Below the pieces are notes generated by a model that worked only from the letters and a program-made list of their open reading frames with translations, made no database searches and had not been told where the DNA came from. Below are positions 9,237 to 18,917 of a stretch of DNA of 64,000 nt, one piece after another. Source of the DNA: Craterilacuibacter sp. RT1T (lineage in GTDB: Bacteria > Pseudomonadota > Gammaproteobacteria > Burkholderiales > Chromobacteriaceae); the NCBI RefSeq assembly GCF_023502145.1, contig NZ_JAMFLI010000001.1, positions 558,001-622,000 on the forward strand, written 5' to 3'. Each line of letters opens with the position of its first letter. Position 1 is the stretch's first letter. A program made the translations under genes and the position numbers.

Positions 9237-10691
9237 ATGACTGAAGTCGTACAAGGAGGGGCTGCACCCGCGGCCGAACCCAAGCTGAAACTCGGCGCGC
9301 TGACTGCGCTGGTCGTCAGCGCCCTGATTGCCGCCGGCATCTTCTCGCTGCCGCAGAATATGGCGGCGTCCGCCGGCGCCGGCGCGATCATCATAGGCTG
9401 GGCGATTACCTTTGTCGGCATGCTGATGCTGGCCTTCGTGTTCCAGACGCTGGCCAACCGCAAGCCCGATATCGAAGGCGGCGTCTATGGCTACGCCCGT
9501 GCCGGCTTTGGCCCGTATATGGGTTTCAACTCGGCCTGGGGCTACTGGATCTCGGCGTGGATCGGCAACGTGTCCTACTACGTGGTGATCTTCTCTGCCT
9601 TCAGTTCGTTTTCCGGCCTGGAATTTTTCGGCGAGGGCAATACCCTGCCGGCCATCCTGTGCTCGTCCGTGCTCTTGTGGGCTTACCACTTCCTGATCTG
9701 CCGAGGCATTCAGGGTGCGGCGATGATCAACATCATCACCACCGTGGCCAAGCTGATCCCGCTGGGCCTGTTCCTGGTGCTGGTGTTTGTCGCCTTCAAG
9801 ATCGAGACCTTCCAGCTGGATTTCTGGGGACGTCCTGAACTGGGCTCCGTGCTGGATCAGGTGAAGAGCACCATGCTGGTGACCACCTGGGTGTTTATCG
9901 GTATCGAAGGCGCGTCGATTTTCTCCAGCCGTGCCGAGAAGATGGCCGATGTAGGCAAGGCCACCATGATCGGTTTTGCACTGTCCATCATGATGTTCGT
10001 GGCGGTGTCGCTGCTGTCGCTGGGTGTACTGTCCCAGCCTGAACTGGCTGCGCTGAAGAACCCGTCGACCGCGGGTGTGCTCAAGGCGGCCGTGGGTGAC
10101 TGGGGTGCCACGCTGATGAATGCCGGTCTGATTATCTCGGTGGGCGGTGCGCTCTTGGCCTGGACGCTGCTGGCTGCCGAAGTGCCTTACCTTGCTGGTA
10201 AAGACGGCACCATGCCGGCTTTCCTGGGCAAGACCAATGCCAAGGGTGCGCCGGTGAATGCACTGTTGCTGACCAACGGTCTGGTGCAGTTGTTCCTGAT
10301 CATCACCCTGTTCAACGGTTCGGCTTACCTCGACCTCTTGTACCTTGCTACGTCGATGATCCTGATCCCGTACCTCTTGTGCGCGCTGTATGCTGCGATG
10401 ATCGCCGTGCGCAAGGATGGCTATAAGGGGGAGGAAGGTGCGGCGGGTAAAGACTTGGCCATTGGTGTGCTCGCCTCGGTTTATGGTTGCTGGTTGCTGT
10501 ATGCGGCAGGCCCTAAATACCTGCTGCTGTCCATGGTGCTGTACGCCCCGGGCATCCTGTTCTACCTGAAGGCCCGCAGCGAGCAGAAGCTGGCCGCCTT
10601 TACCCGTAACGAAATGGTGTTGGCCGCAATTGCCGTCGTACTGGGTGTGTTTGCCGCCTGGCAGCTGGCCACCGGTGCCCTGTCGCTGTAA
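9237..10691 (+). CDS. Basic amino acid antiporter, APC/APA family (ArcD-like arginine/ornithine exchanger)
   Basis: This 484-residue inner-membrane protein has about 12 helices. The APC-family signature AAGIFSLPQNM lies in the first helix, and EGGVYGYARAGFGPYMGF lies in the segment typical of the basic amino acid/polyamine antiporter branch (ArcD, YdgI, LysP-like exchangers). The family swaps arginine, lysine or ornithine across the membrane. No arginine deiminase genes (arcABC) are in the window, and the partner gene is the racemase-like enzyme upstream. The pair may exchange or export ornithine or a D-amino acid (inference). A strong terminator follows. Confidence 0.88.
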   Translation: MTEVVQGGAAPAAEPKLKLGALTALVVSALIAAGIFSLPQNMAASAGAGAIIIGWAITFVGMLMLAFVFQTLANRKPDIEGGVYGYARAGFGPYMGFNSAWGYWISAWIGNVSYYVVIFSAFSSFSGLEFFGEGNTLPAILCSSVLLWAYHFLICRGIQGAAMINIITTVAKLIPLGLFLVLVFVAFKIETFQLDFWGRPELGSVLDQVKSTMLVTTWVFIGIEGASIFSSRAEKMADVGKATMIGFALSIMMFVAVSLLSLGVLSQPELAALKNPSTAGVLKAAVGDWGATLMNAGLIISVGGALLAWTLLAAEVPYLAGKDGTMPAFLGKTNAKGAPVNALLLTNGLVQLFLIITLFNGSAYLDLLYLATSMILIPYLLCALYAAMIAVRKDGYKGEEGAAGKDLAIGVLASVYGCWLLYAAGPKYLLLSMVLYAPGILFYLKARSEQKLAAFTRNEMVLAAIAVVLGVFAAWQLATGALSL

Positions 10692-10719
10692 ACCCATGTT
10701 TTCCGTGATGTACCCTATT

Positions 10720-10746
10720 GCCCCCGCGCTGCGGGGGCTTTTTTAT
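10720..10746 (+). terminator. Rho-independent terminator after the antiporter gene
   Basis: An 8-bp GC stem (GCCCCCGC with GCGGGGGC, 10720-10736 region) with a 3-nt loop is followed by a run of T. It closes the racemase-antiporter unit. Confidence 0.9.
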
Positions 10747-10752
10747 GCGTGT

Positions 10753-10766
10753 TTGATTAAGGTCAA
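10753..10766. promoter_or_regulatory. FNR/ANR-like site upstream of the lysR gene
   Basis: TTGATTAAGGTCAA matches the TTGAT-N4-ATCAA FNR/ANR consensus at 9 of 10 defined positions. It lies about 100 bp before the LysR-type gene. Function is inferred from the motif only. Confidence 0.5.
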
Positions 10767-10856
10767 ATCGGCGCGGATGGGTTGGCGGTAGTTTTCGCTA
10801 CCTTGTTGGCGGCGGTTTGATTGCCGGCCATGGAAAACGAAAACGGAAGGCTGGCC

Positions 10857-11798
10857 GTGCGTCTGGATAATTTCGATCTCAGGTTGTTGCGCATCTTTAT
10901 CACCATTGTCGAGAGTGGCGGATTTTCCGCTGCCCAGGCCAAGCTGGGCATGAGTCAGTCGGCCATCAGCTGCAAAATGCACGACCTGGAAACCCGGCTG
11001 GGGATGTGCTTGTGTCTGCGCGGCCGCAGCGGTTTCAAGCTGACGGTAGAAGGGGAGCAGGTGTACGAAGAAACGCTGCGCCTGCTATCCCAGCTTGGGC
11101 AGTACGAGAACAAGCTGGGCCTGATACGCGAACAGATTTTCGGCCATGTGCGCATCGGGGTGGTCGACACCATCGCCATGAATCCGGCTTGCCGCCTGCC
11201 GGCCAGCCTGCGCGAGTTTACGCGCAAGTATCCGGAAGTCAGTGTGACGCTGGATGTGATGGAATCGAATGAAATCGAGGCCTTGCTGCTGCAGGGCAAG
11301 CTGAGCATAGGCTTGTGCTCCAGCGATTACGAAATGCCCGGTCTGGAGTACATCCCGCTGTTTTCCGAGCGCCAGCGCCTGTATGCTGCCGCCTCGCATC
11401 CGGTGTTCCGGCTGGATCCGCCTGCGTCGCGCAAAAAAGATCTGTTGCCGTTTGCCATTGCCGGGCGCGGCAAGCCCGGCGTGACGCCGCTGGACGAGGC
11501 CGACGGTTTTTGCTCGCGTGCCGTTTCGGCCCATATGGAAGGCACGGCCTTGCTCTTATTATCGGGTGAGCAAATCGGTTATTTGCCCGAGCATTATGCC
11601 GTGCCCTGGGTCGCTGCTGGTGCGTTGCGAGCACTGGACTTGCCTGCCTTGGATTATTTCCCCGCTTTCAGCCTTTGCTTGCCGCGTTACGGACAGAGCT
11701 CGCAAGCGACACAGCGCATGCTGCTTGAGCTACTCGCCCCATATCCGCAAGCCGCAGGCAAGGCGGTGTGCGAGCACTGGCCAGAGGCTGTGATTTAG
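10857..11798 (+). CDS. LysR-family transcriptional regulator
   Basis: The protein has an N-terminal winged helix-turn-helix (LRLLRIFITIVESGGFSAAQ, then LGMSQSAISCKMHDLE) and a C-terminal substrate-binding domain from about residue 90. The GTG at 10857 is preferred because GGAAGG lies 6 bases upstream. An ATG at 10830 and a TTG at 10821 are in frame but have no clear ribosome-binding site. The gene stands alone, between the antiporter terminator and frdA, with an FNR/ANR-like box upstream. Its targets are unknown. The racemase-antiporter pair and frdABCD are the nearest candidates. Confidence 0.87.
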   Translation: MRLDNFDLRLLRIFITIVESGGFSAAQAKLGMSQSAISCKMHDLETRLGMCLCLRGRSGFKLTVEGEQVYEETLRLLSQLGQYENKLGLIREQIFGHVRIGVVDTIAMNPACRLPASLREFTRKYPEVSVTLDVMESNEIEALLLQGKLSIGLCSSDYEMPGLEYIPLFSERQRLYAAASHPVFRLDPPASRKKDLLPFAIAGRGKPGVTPLDEADGFCSRAVSAHMEGTALLLLSGEQIGYLPEHYAVPWVAAGALRALDLPALDYFPAFSLCLPRYGQSSQATQRMLLELLAPYPQAAGKAVCEHWPEAVI

Positions 11799-11829
11799 CA
11801 CTTGATTGCTTTCTTCAGTTAGTGCGCAT

Positions 11830-11843
11830 CTGACCGGGATCAA
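11830..11843. promoter_or_regulatory. FNR-like half-conserved site upstream of frdA
   Basis: CTGACCGGGATCAA matches TTGAT-N4-ATCAA at 8 of 10 defined positions. It lies about 80 bp before the frdA ATG, in the only gap ahead of the fumarate reductase operon. Anaerobic activation of frd by FNR is well known in E. coli; its operation here is inferred. Confidence 0.4.
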
Positions 11844-11923
11844 ATCAACTGAATAAGAATACCTTTATATTAATGACATGATTATCCGACTGACCCGCAG
11901 GCGGGCCGGCCACAGGAGCATGT

Positions 11924-13714
11924 ATGCAGGTATTCAAGGCTGATGTTGTGATTGTGGGGGCCGGCGGGGCAGGCTTGCGGGCGGCGATTGCCGCCGCCGA
12001 GCTGGATCCTGCGCAGACGGTGGCGCTGTTGTCCAAGGTTTACCCTATGCGCAGCCACACGGTGGCTGCCGAGGGGGGCGCCGCTGGCGTAGTGCAGGCG
12101 CATGACAGTCTGGAGCATCACTTTAACGATACGGTGTCTGGTGGCGACTGGCTGTGCGAGCAGGATGTCGTCGATTATTTCGTCGGCGAATGTACGCGCG
12201 AAATGGTACAGCTCGAACACTGGGGTTGCCCGTGGAGCCGCAAGGAAGACGGCCATATCAATGTGCGCCCGTTTGGCGGCATGAAAATAGAACGCACCTG
12301 GTTTGCCGCCGACAAGACCGGCTTCCATATATTGCACACCCTGTTCCAGACCTCGCTCAAATATCCTTCCATCCGTCGTTTCGACGAATATTTCATGCTG
12401 GACCTGATTGTCGACGACGGCCGCGCGCAAGGCGTGCTGGCGGTGGAAATCGCCAGCGGCGAGATGGTGCTGATTGAAGCCGGTGCGGTGGTGTTTGCTA
12501 CCGGCGGCGCCGGGCGCGTATTTCGCGAGAACACCAATGGCGGCATCGTCACCGGCGACGGCATGGCCGTGGCCTACCGCCATGGTGTGCCCTTGCGCGA
12601 TATGGAGTTCGTGCAGTACCACCCGACTTGTATGCCGGGCACCGGCCTATTGTTTACCGAGGCCTGTCGTGGCGAGGGCGGTTTGCTGGTCAATAAGGAT
12701 GGCTACCGCTATTTGCAGGACTATGGTCTGGGCCCGGCCGAGGACAAGCCGCGCAATAAGGCGATGGAGCTGGGGCCGCGCGACCGCTTAAGCCAGGCAT
12801 TCTGGTACGAGATGCAGAAGGGCCGCACCATAGACGGCCGCTACGGGCCGGTGGTGCATCTGGATTTGCGCCACCTGGGCGCGGAAAAACTGCATGAGCG
12901 CCTGCCGCAAATTTGCGAGCTGGCACGCGAATTCATGGGAGTCGACCCGGTCACCGAGCCGATTCCGGTGCGCCCGGCCGTGCATTACACCATGGGCGGC
13001 ATTCCGGTCGATGTGCACTGCGCGGCATCCTTGCCGGGGCTGTTCGCCGCCGGCGAGTGCTCCAGCGTCGGCATTCACGGCGCCAACCGTCTGGGCTCCA
13101 ACTCGCTGGCCGAACTGTCGGTATTCGGCAAGGTCGCCGGCGAATCCGCCACCCGTTACGCCCGCTCTGCCAAGGCGCGCAATAGTGCGAACTTGCTGCG
13201 TCTGGCCGAAGCGGCCGCCTTGCCGGCGCAAAACCTGCTGCGCCGCGACGGTTCCGAGCGCATCGCCGATATCCGCCGCGAAATGGCGCAAACCATGGAA
13301 GAGGGCTGCGGCATCTACCGCCTGCACGACAGCATGCAGGCCACCTGCGACAAGCTGGCCGAACTGAAGCGGCGTTACCAGAACGTGCATATCGAAGACC
13401 GCTCCTCGGTGTGGAATAGCGACTGGCTACTGGCGATCGAGCTGGGTTACCAGCTGGATGTGGCCGAAGCCATGGCGCATTCGGCACTGAACCGGCGCGA
13501 GTCGCGCGGCGCGCACCAGCGTCTGGATGGCTACGAAGCGCGCGACGACGTCAACTTCCTTAAGCACTCGCTGGCGCACTATCAGGCGGGGCGCGCCCCG
13601 GCCATTTCCTATGGCGACGTGAAAATCACCCGTTCGAGGCCGCGCGTGCGTGCCTATGGTGCGGCAGGCGAGGCCGCAGAAAAACAACAGGCAGGGCAGG
13701 AGGCTAAACAATGA
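11924..13714 (+). CDS. frdA: Fumarate reductase flavoprotein subunit
   Basis: This 596-residue catalytic subunit reduces fumarate to succinate at the cytoplasmic face of the membrane. The dinucleotide fold [10 protein letters not shown] (about 12-21) and the covalent-FAD histidine in [10 protein letters not shown] are present. Active-site residues are visible in [32 protein letters not shown] (catalytic Arg), HYTMGGI and [13 protein letters not shown]. Similarity runs along the whole of E. coli FrdA rather than SdhA. GGAG precedes the ATG. It is the first gene of frdABCD, and its stop overlaps frdB (ATGA). Confidence 0.95.
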   Translation: MQVFKADVVIVGAGGAGLRAAIAAAELDPAQTVALLSKVYPMRSHTVAAEGGAAGVVQAHDSLEHHFNDTVSGGDWLCEQDVVDYFVGECTREMVQLEHWGCPWSRKEDGHINVRPFGGMKIERTWFAADKTGFHILHTLFQTSLKYPSIRRFDEYFMLDLIVDDGRAQGVLAVEIASGEMVLIEAGAVVFATGGAGRVFRENTNGGIVTGDGMAVAYRHGVPLRDMEFVQYHPTCMPGTGLLFTEACRGEGGLLVNKDGYRYLQDYGLGPAEDKPRNKAMELGPRDRLSQAFWYEMQKGRTIDGRYGPVVHLDLRHLGAEKLHERLPQICELAREFMGVDPVTEPIPVRPAVHYTMGGIPVDVHCAASLPGLFAAGECSSVGIHGANRLGSNSLAELSVFGKVAGESATRYARSAKARNSANLLRLAEAAALPAQNLLRRDGSERIADIRREMAQTMEEGCGIYRLHDSMQATCDKLAELKRRYQNVHIEDRSSVWNSDWLLAIELGYQLDVAEAMAHSALNRRESRGAHQRLDGYEARDDVNFLKHSLAHYQAGRAPAISYGDVKITRSRPRVRAYGAAGEAAEKQQAGQEAKQ

Positions 13715-14466
13715 GCGCAGCAATGGCTAAGGTTTCGGTATTGCGTTACCGCCCCGAGCAGGACGCGGTGCCGGTATGGCAGGATTACCAGGTGCCGTAC
13801 AGCGACGATATGTCGGTGCTGACCGCGCTGAACTACATCAAGGACGATTTGGACGGCACACTCAGCCTGCGCTGGTCATGCCGTCAGGCGATCTGCGGCA
13901 GTTGCGGCATGATGGTCAACGGCAAGCCTGCGCTTGCCTGCAAGACGTTCTTGCGCGACTACCCAGAAGGCATCCGGGTCGAGGCACTGGCCCACTTCCC
14001 GATCGAGCGCGATCTGGTGGTAGTGATGGATGGCTTTATGGACAAGCTGCAGAAGGTCAAACCCTACATCATCCCCAAACAGGCGCGTGCGCTGGATGAG
14101 GGCGAGTATCTGCAGACACCGGAAGAAATGGATCTGTATGCCCAGTTTGCCGGCTGCATCAACTGCGGCCTGTGTTATGCCGCCTGTCCGCAGGTCGGCC
14201 TGAATCCCGACTTTATCGGCCCGGGTGCCATTGCCCTGTTGCACCGCTATAACCTCGACAGCCGCGACGGCGGCAGCGCCGAGCGCATGGCGCTGATCAA
14301 TAGCGAACTGGGGGTGTTCAACTGCACCGCAGTGGGCTATTGCTCCGAGGTCTGCCCCAAGATGGTGGATCCGGCTAATGCGGTCAACGTCAACAAGGTC
14401 GCCAGTGCGCGCGACTATTTCTTCCGCTTTATGCGTCCTGCCGGCGAAAAAGGAGCGTGCCGATGA
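13711..14466 (+). CDS. frdB: Fumarate reductase iron-sulfur subunit
   Basis: This 251-residue subunit passes electrons from quinol to FrdA through three clusters. [2Fe-2S] ligands are Cys57, 62, 65 and 77 ([11 protein letters not shown] and ALACKTF). The [4Fe-4S] group is [12 protein letters not shown] (Cys149, 152, 155, 159). The [3Fe-4S] group is [12 protein letters not shown] (Cys205, 211, 215). The order and spacing match the succinate dehydrogenase/fumarate reductase family. It overlaps frdA and frdC by 4 bp each. Confidence 0.95.
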   Translation: MSAAMAKVSVLRYRPEQDAVPVWQDYQVPYSDDMSVLTALNYIKDDLDGTLSLRWSCRQAICGSCGMMVNGKPALACKTFLRDYPEGIRVEALAHFPIERDLVVVMDGFMDKLQKVKPYIIPKQARALDEGEYLQTPEEMDLYAQFAGCINCGLCYAACPQVGLNPDFIGPGAIALLHRYNLDSRDGGSAERMALINSELGVFNCTAVGYCSEVCPKMVDPANAVNVNKVASARDYFFRFMRPAGEKGACR

Positions 14467-14873
14467 GTGCGAGAAAACCCTATATCCGGCCTATGGCTGG
14501 CTGGTGGAAGCGCGACCCGTTTTTTGTCGAGTATATGGTGCACGAAGGCACGGCCTTTTTTGTCTGGCTGTATGCGCTGGAGTTGCTGGCGGGCGTGTTA
14601 TGTCTGGCGCAAGGTGAGGCCGCGTGGGAGGCTTATCGCGCACTGCTTGGCAGCGTGCCGCTGCTGCTGGCTAACAGCGTGATTCTGGCCATGATGGCGT
14701 ACCACGGTTACACCTGGTTCAAAATCATGCCGCGTACCCTGCCGCCGATGAAGCTCGGTGGCAGGCGGGTGGCCGGTGCCACCATTACCGCGCTGGGTTT
14801 GGGCGCCGCACTGGTGGCCAGCGTGCTGCTATTCGGGATCGTATGGATGTTGACGAGCGGAGGTGCACAATGA
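14463..14873 (+). CDS. frdC: Fumarate reductase membrane anchor subunit C
   Basis: This 136-residue subunit has three transmembrane helices. The N-terminus ([18 protein letters not shown], then YMVHEGTA) is closely similar to E. coli FrdC. Together with FrdD it anchors FrdAB to the inner membrane and forms the quinol site. The ATG overlapping the frdB stop is preferred over an in-frame start two codons upstream. Confidence 0.93.
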   Translation: MSARKPYIRPMAGWWKRDPFFVEYMVHEGTAFFVWLYALELLAGVLCLAQGEAAWEAYRALLGSVPLLLANSVILAMMAYHGYTWFKIMPRTLPPMKLGGRRVAGATITALGLGAALVASVLLFGIVWMLTSGGAQ

Positions 14874-15235
14874 AGCCAAGCCTGAAGCGTAGCCATGAGC
14901 CGGTCTTCTGGCTGCTGTTTGGCGCCGGCGGTATGTTGTCGGCCCTGATCGGCACCATGCTGGTGTTGATCACGGCCTTTGCCGTTCCGCTGGGCCTGTT
15001 GCCGGCAGATGCCTTTTCCTACGCCAAGATGCTGGCCTTTGCGCAGAACCTGTTCGGCAAGGCCTTTATCCTGGCGGTGGTGGCCCTGTTCTTCTGGCAT
15101 GCGGTACACCGCATCTTCCATAGCCTGCACGATGTAGGCATCCACGCAGGCACGGGTGCCCGGCTGCTGTGTTACGGCACGGCCTTAGCCGGCACGCTGC
15201 TTAGCATTTGGGCTTTGTACACGATAGGCTTCTGA
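14870..15235 (+). CDS. frdD: Fumarate reductase membrane anchor subunit D
   Basis: This 121-residue, three-helix subunit starts on an ATG overlapping the frdC stop, with GGAGG upstream. KRSHEPVFWLLFGAGGM and the later AFAQNL and HRIFHSLHD segments match E. coli FrdD (119 residues). It completes the four-gene fumarate reductase operon, which ends at a strong terminator. Confidence 0.93.
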   Translation: MKPSLKRSHEPVFWLLFGAGGMLSALIGTMLVLITAFAVPLGLLPADAFSYAKMLAFAQNLFGKAFILAVVALFFWHAVHRIFHSLHDVGIHAGTGARLLCYGTALAGTLLSIWALYTIGF

Positions 15236-15257
15236 GCCTGAAGCCAGCATTGACCGC

Positions 15258-15282
15258 GCCCGGCCTAGGCCGGGCTTTTTTA
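15258..15282 (+). terminator. Terminator of frdABCD
   Basis: An 8-bp perfect stem (GCCCGGCC with GGCCGGGC, 2-nt spacer) is followed by seven T residues. Confidence 0.92.
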
Positions 15283-15292
15283 TGGAGAGGGC

Positions 15293-15646
15293 TTAAACCA
15301 GCACTTGGCGCGTGTCGCGCATGTACTGATGGATTTGCGCCTCGATGTCCGGATCGGTCAGCACTTCGGGGCGGCGGCCATGCGGGCAGGGCAGGCTCTC
15401 GGTGGTGCCGAACAGGCGGCAGATCAGCGGGCGTTCGCCATAGACCTGGCAGCCCTTGTCGCCCAGATGCGGGCAACTCAGTGCCGTCAGCGCCGCTTCG
15501 TGTTCGGCGGCGCTTTTGCGTGGCAGTCTGGCCATCTCTTCGCTTGAGGTGGTGACCGGGCCGCAGCAATCGTGGCAGCCGGGAATGCAGGCGAATGCCG
15601 GGATATGGTGGCGGAAAAAGCGGATTTTCTGGCTATGGCTGAGCAT
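15293..15646 (-). CDS. YkgJ-family cysteine cluster protein
   Basis: This 117-residue protein has the zinc/iron-chelating CxxxCxxCC pattern (CIPGCHDCC, residues 20-28) and a second cluster, CPHLGDKGCQVYGERPLICR. This is the signature of the YkgJ/UPF0153 family, presumed to bind an Fe-S cluster or Zn. The function is unknown. It sits between the convergent frd terminator and the fabI terminator. Confidence 0.85.
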   Translation of the reverse strand: MLSHSQKIRFFRHHIPAFACIPGCHDCCGPVTTSSEEMARLPRKSAAEHEAALTALSCPHLGDKGCQVYGERPLICRLFGTTESLPCPHGRRPEVLTDPDIEAQIHQYMRDTRQVLV

Positions 15647-15669
15647 GACGGGGCTGATCCGGTCGGTGA

Positions 15670-15702
15670 AAATAATAAAGGCGCCCGCAAGCGGACGCCT
15701 TT
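15670..15702 (-). terminator. Terminator downstream of fabI
   Basis: A 12-bp stem with one mismatch (15677-15688 with 15691-15702) and a 2-nt loop is followed on the minus strand by an AT-rich ATTATT tail, just after the fabI stop. Confidence 0.75.
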
Positions 15703-15720
15703 GCCTAAGGTGGTGCGTGC

Positions 15721-16509
15721 TTAGTTTTCTGCCGCATTCATGGCATTGATGCTGAAGCCTGCATCCACATAGGTGATTTCACCGGTAATGCCCGACGACA
15801 GGTCGGACAGCAGGAAGGCGGCGGTATTGCCGACTTCTTCGGTGGTGACATTGCGGCGCAGGCAGGCTTGATCGGCCGCCGCGCTAAGCAGCTTGGAGAA
15901 GCCGGAGATGCCGGCGGCTGCCAGCGTCTTGATCGGGCCGGCCGAGATGCCGTTGACGCGTATGCCTTCTTTGCCCAGGCTGGCCGCCATAAAGCGTACC
16001 GACGCTTCCAGGCTGGCTTTGGCCAGACCCATCACGTTGTAGTTGGGCATGGCGCGTACCGCACCCAGATAGGACAGGGTCAGCAGCGATGCCTTGCGTC
16101 CCTGCATCATCGGGCGTGCCGCCTTGGCCAGTGCCGGGAAGCTGTAGGCCGATACGTCGTGTGCGGTCTGGAACGCTTCGCGGCTGAGCGCGTCGAGGAA
16201 GTCGCCTTCCAGCGCTTCGCGCGGGGCGAAGGCAATGGCGTGCACCAGACCGTCCAGCCCCTCCCACTCCTTGCCCAGATCGGCAAACAGCGCGTTGATT
16301 TCGTCGTCGTTCTGCACATCGCAGCGGAAGACCAGCTTGGAGCCGAAGTCGGCCGCCATATCACGGACACGCGTTTCCAGCTTGTCGACTACATAGGTAA
16401 ACGCCAGTTCTGCCCCTTCACGGTGACAGGCTTGGGCGATGCCGTAAGCGATCGAACGGTTGGAAATCATGCCGGTGATCAGAATTTTCTTGCCTTGCAG
16501 GAAACCCAT
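15721..16509 (-). CDS. fabI: Enoyl-[acyl-carrier-protein] reductase (NADH)
   Basis: This 262-residue short-chain dehydrogenase-fold enzyme catalyses the last step of each fatty acid elongation cycle. The N-terminal [18 protein letters not shown] is the FabI nucleotide-binding signature. The catalytic Tyr-x6-Lys lies in [13 protein letters not shown], preceded by [16 protein letters not shown] and the C-terminal [10 protein letters not shown] fit E. coli FabI. The ATG at 16509 is chosen because AAGGA precedes it; the longer open frame upstream is not conserved. It is the target class for triclosan. Confidence 0.95.
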   Translation of the reverse strand: MGFLQGKKILITGMISNRSIAYGIAQACHREGAELAFTYVVDKLETRVRDMAADFGSKLVFRCDVQNDDEINALFADLGKEWEGLDGLVHAIAFAPREALEGDFLDALSREAFQTAHDVSAYSFPALAKAARPMMQGRKASLLTLSYLGAVRAMPNYNVMGLAKASLEASVRFMAASLGKEGIRVNGISAGPIKTLAAAGISGFSKLLSAAADQACLRRNVTTEEVGNTAAFLLSDLSSGITGEITYVDAGFSINAMNAAEN

Positions 16510-16564
16510 TTCGAGTCCTTGTACATGGAACAAGCGGGCATTATACCCGATGCGTGCCGTTCGC

Positions 16565-18301
16565 CTAATGCCCCGTGGCAGACAAAGGCGGGCTTGTGGT
16601 TTTTGTCGCCTGAAAAGCACGCAGTGCCTGCTTCAGTGTCTGGTAAAGATGATCGGCGCTGCCCCAGTCCTGCTGGGCATGGCTTTGCTGCCATTGCAGG
16701 AGCTCGGCCCGGCGTCCGGCCAGCGCCAGATGGATGCCGCGCAGCCTCAGTTCGTGTTTGAGTTCGTGCAGGGTATAAAGTCCGGTGGCGTCCAGACGGG
16801 TCAGCGGCAGCATGTCTATGATCATCCAGCGCAAGCCGGTTTGTGTCTGGCAGGCTTGCAAGGCGCGGTGCTTGAAGTAGGGGGCATTGAAAAAAACCAG
16901 CGGCGCATTGAAGCGGTAAATCAGCACGCCGGGCTCCAGTACGGCATCAGGGTGACGCCGGCTGTCGTGAAAACCGGGTACGCCGGGAATACGGCCGAGA
17001 ATCTCGTCATCGGGGCGGGCGGTGGTGCGGATAAAACGCAAGAGCGACAGGCCGACGGCAATGGCGATGCCCTGCATTACGCCGGCGCTGACCACCCCCA
17101 GCGTGGTCAAAAGTGCAACGCCCAGTTCGCTGCGGCTGATCTGGCGTAACTGGCGCAGTGTCGCCAGATCGATCAGGCCGAAGGCGGCATGCATCAAAAT
17201 GGCAGCCAGCGCCGCGATCGGGACAAATTGCAAGGGGCGTGTCAGAAACACAATGGCCAGTGCGATGACGCCGGCAGTGACAACCGACACCATCTGGTTG
17301 CGCCCGCCGGCCGCGAGATTGACGGCGGTACGCGAGTCGGCGGCACTGATGGCAAAGCTGCCGGACAGGGCCGCCGCAATATTGGCGGCGCCCAGCGCAT
17401 TGAGCTCCTGATCCGGGTCGATTTGTTCGCCGGTTTTGGCGGCAAAACTGCGGGCAGTCAGGATGGCATTGGAGAAACTGATCAGGGCAACGCCGGCAGC
17501 CGCTGTTAACAGCCCGCCCAACTCGTAAGCCGACACATGGCTAAAGTCCAGATGCAGGATGGGCAGGCCGGCCGGTACAAAGCCCAGTATGGCAACCCCT
17601 TTGTTTTGCAAACCCAGCGCAGCGACTACGGCGCTGCTGCTGATGATGGCGACAAGTGCAGCCGGCAGGCGCGGCAGCAGGCGGGCGCACAGCAGCATGA
17701 TGGCGAAGGTAAACAGGCCGATGGCCAGTGTTGGCATATGGGTTTGCGGCAGTTTGTCGGCCAGCTCGGCCAGGCGCGGCAAGATGCGGTGGCTGTCCAG
17801 GGTGAAACCCAGCAGCGGCCCGCTTTGGCCGATGAAAATACTCAGTGCCACACCGTTGAGAAAGCCGACCAAGATGGGGCGGGACAAAAAATCGGCCAAC
17901 AAGCCCAGGCGCAAGCGGGCGGCCAGCAGGCAAAACACGCCGGCAAAAAAAGCCAGCAGCGCCGACAGCGCAAGATAGGTGTCCGGCTGCCCGGCGGCGA
18001 GTGGAATCAGGGCGCTGGAGACCATGGCGCAGGTGGCGGCATCCGGCCCCAGAATTAGCAGGCGCGAACTGCCGAATAGTGCATAGGCCAGCAATGGCAG
18101 CATGCAGGCATACAGGCCGATTTCGGGCGAAAAGCCGGCCATTTGTGCGTAGGCCACCGCCACCGGCAGGGCAATACTGGCCACGGTCAGGCCGGCGTAC
18201 AGGTCAGCCGGTAAATCCTGACGCCGGTAGTGGACGAAAGCCGGCAGTCCCGGCATCAGGCGGTACAGGCGGGCGCGTAAGGCGGAGAGGGGGAAAGTCA
18301 T
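16565..18301 (-). CDS. SulP-family anion transporter with C-terminal STAS domain
   Basis: This 578-residue protein has 10-14 membrane helices (about residues 35-435). The SulP signature [17 protein letters not shown] is in the first helices. A cytoplasmic STAS domain (about 450-560, [13 protein letters not shown]) follows. SulP proteins carry sulfate, bicarbonate or dicarboxylates, often with sodium or protons, and the substrate cannot be read from the sequence. The gene lies 55 bp upstream of fabI on the same strand and is divergent from trxA. Confidence 0.9.
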   Translation of the reverse strand: MTFPLSALRARLYRLMPGLPAFVHYRRQDLPADLYAGLTVASIALPVAVAYAQMAGFSPEIGLYACMLPLLAYALFGSSRLLILGPDAATCAMVSSALIPLAAGQPDTYLALSALLAFFAGVFCLLAARLRLGLLADFLSRPILVGFLNGVALSIFIGQSGPLLGFTLDSHRILPRLAELADKLPQTHMPTLAIGLFTFAIMLLCARLLPRLPAALVAIISSSAVVAALGLQNKGVAILGFVPAGLPILHLDFSHVSAYELGGLLTAAAGVALISFSNAILTARSFAAKTGEQIDPDQELNALGAANIAAALSGSFAISAADSRTAVNLAAGGRNQMVSVVTAGVIALAIVFLTRPLQFVPIAALAAILMHAAFGLIDLATLRQLRQISRSELGVALLTTLGVVSAGVMQGIAIAVGLSLLRFIRTTARPDDEILGRIPGVPGFHDSRRHPDAVLEPGVLIYRFNAPLVFFNAPYFKHRALQACQTQTGLRWMIIDMLPLTRLDATGLYTLHELKHELRLRGIHLALAGRRAELLQWQQSHAQQDWGSADHLYQTLKQALRAFQATKTTSPPLSATGH

Positions 18302-18455
18302 GCCTGTACTATACGCCCTGCTATTATTTTGTCATGCAGGCTTGCCGCCGGCTCCAAGACAAAGCCTTGCCGGATTCGGGCTTGCCGCTGGGCTTGAGGC
18401 TTTGCTACCATCAGCGCTTAAACAGCGAATAACGCATACATACCCAGAGGAAACC

Positions 18456-18782
18456 ATGAGCGATCTTATCCAGCACGTTAGCGATGACTCCTTCGAACAG
18501 GATGTACTGAAGGCACAAGGCCCGGTTCTGGTTGATTACTGGGCCGAGTGGTGTGGTCCTTGCAAGATGATCGCCCCGATTCTGGACGATGTGTCGCGCG
18601 ATTACGAAGGTCGCCTGAAAGTGGTCAAGCTGAATATCGACCAGAACGAGCAGACTCCGCCCAAGTTCGGTATCCGCGGCATTCCTACCCTGATGCTGTT
18701 CAAGGATGGTGAAGTGGTGGCGACCAAGGTTGGCGCACTGGCCAAGGGTCAGCTGACGGCATTTATTGACAGCCACATCTAA
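18456..18782 (+). CDS. trxA: Thioredoxin
   Basis: This 108-residue cytoplasmic redox protein has the active site WCGPC (residues 32-36), the cis-proline segment RGIPTLMLF and the usual thioredoxin length. The ATG at 18456 follows CCCAGAGGAAACC. A longer open frame upstream is not part of the family. The trxA-rho neighbourhood is conserved in many proteobacteria. Confidence 0.96.
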   Translation: MSDLIQHVSDDSFEQDVLKAQGPVLVDYWAEWCGPCKMIAPILDDVSRDYEGRLKVVKLNIDQNEQTPPKFGIRGIPTLMLFKDGEVVATKVGALAKGQLTAFIDSHI

Positions 18783-18818
18783 TCAAGACTATCCTTCCTG
18801 CAGTTTCATGTACGGGCG

Positions 18819-18917
18819 GCCCCTCCGCCGCCTGTTCTCCCGATTTCTTCCTCATACTTCCGGCTTTTGAAGTCAATCGTTGCCCTTCACTTCATCAAAA
18901 GTCGACACACGGCTGCT
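18819..18917 (+). promoter_or_regulatory. Pyrimidine-rich rho leader (possible autogenous rut region)
   Basis: The leader between trxA and rho is strikingly rich in C and T (for example TGTTCTCCCGATTTCTTCC), with a GGCGGC/GCCGCC hairpin just before it (18815-18832). C-rich, G-poor unstructured RNA is what Rho binds, and rho is autoregulated by attenuation in E. coli. A rut-like role is an inference. Confidence 0.4.

Noticed and set aside
9195-10697. 500-residue minus-strand open frame opposite the antiporter gene
   Set aside because: Its product is rich in Gln, His, Arg and Gly with no domain, as expected for the complement of a GC-rich membrane-protein gene; the plus strand carries a clear APC transporter.
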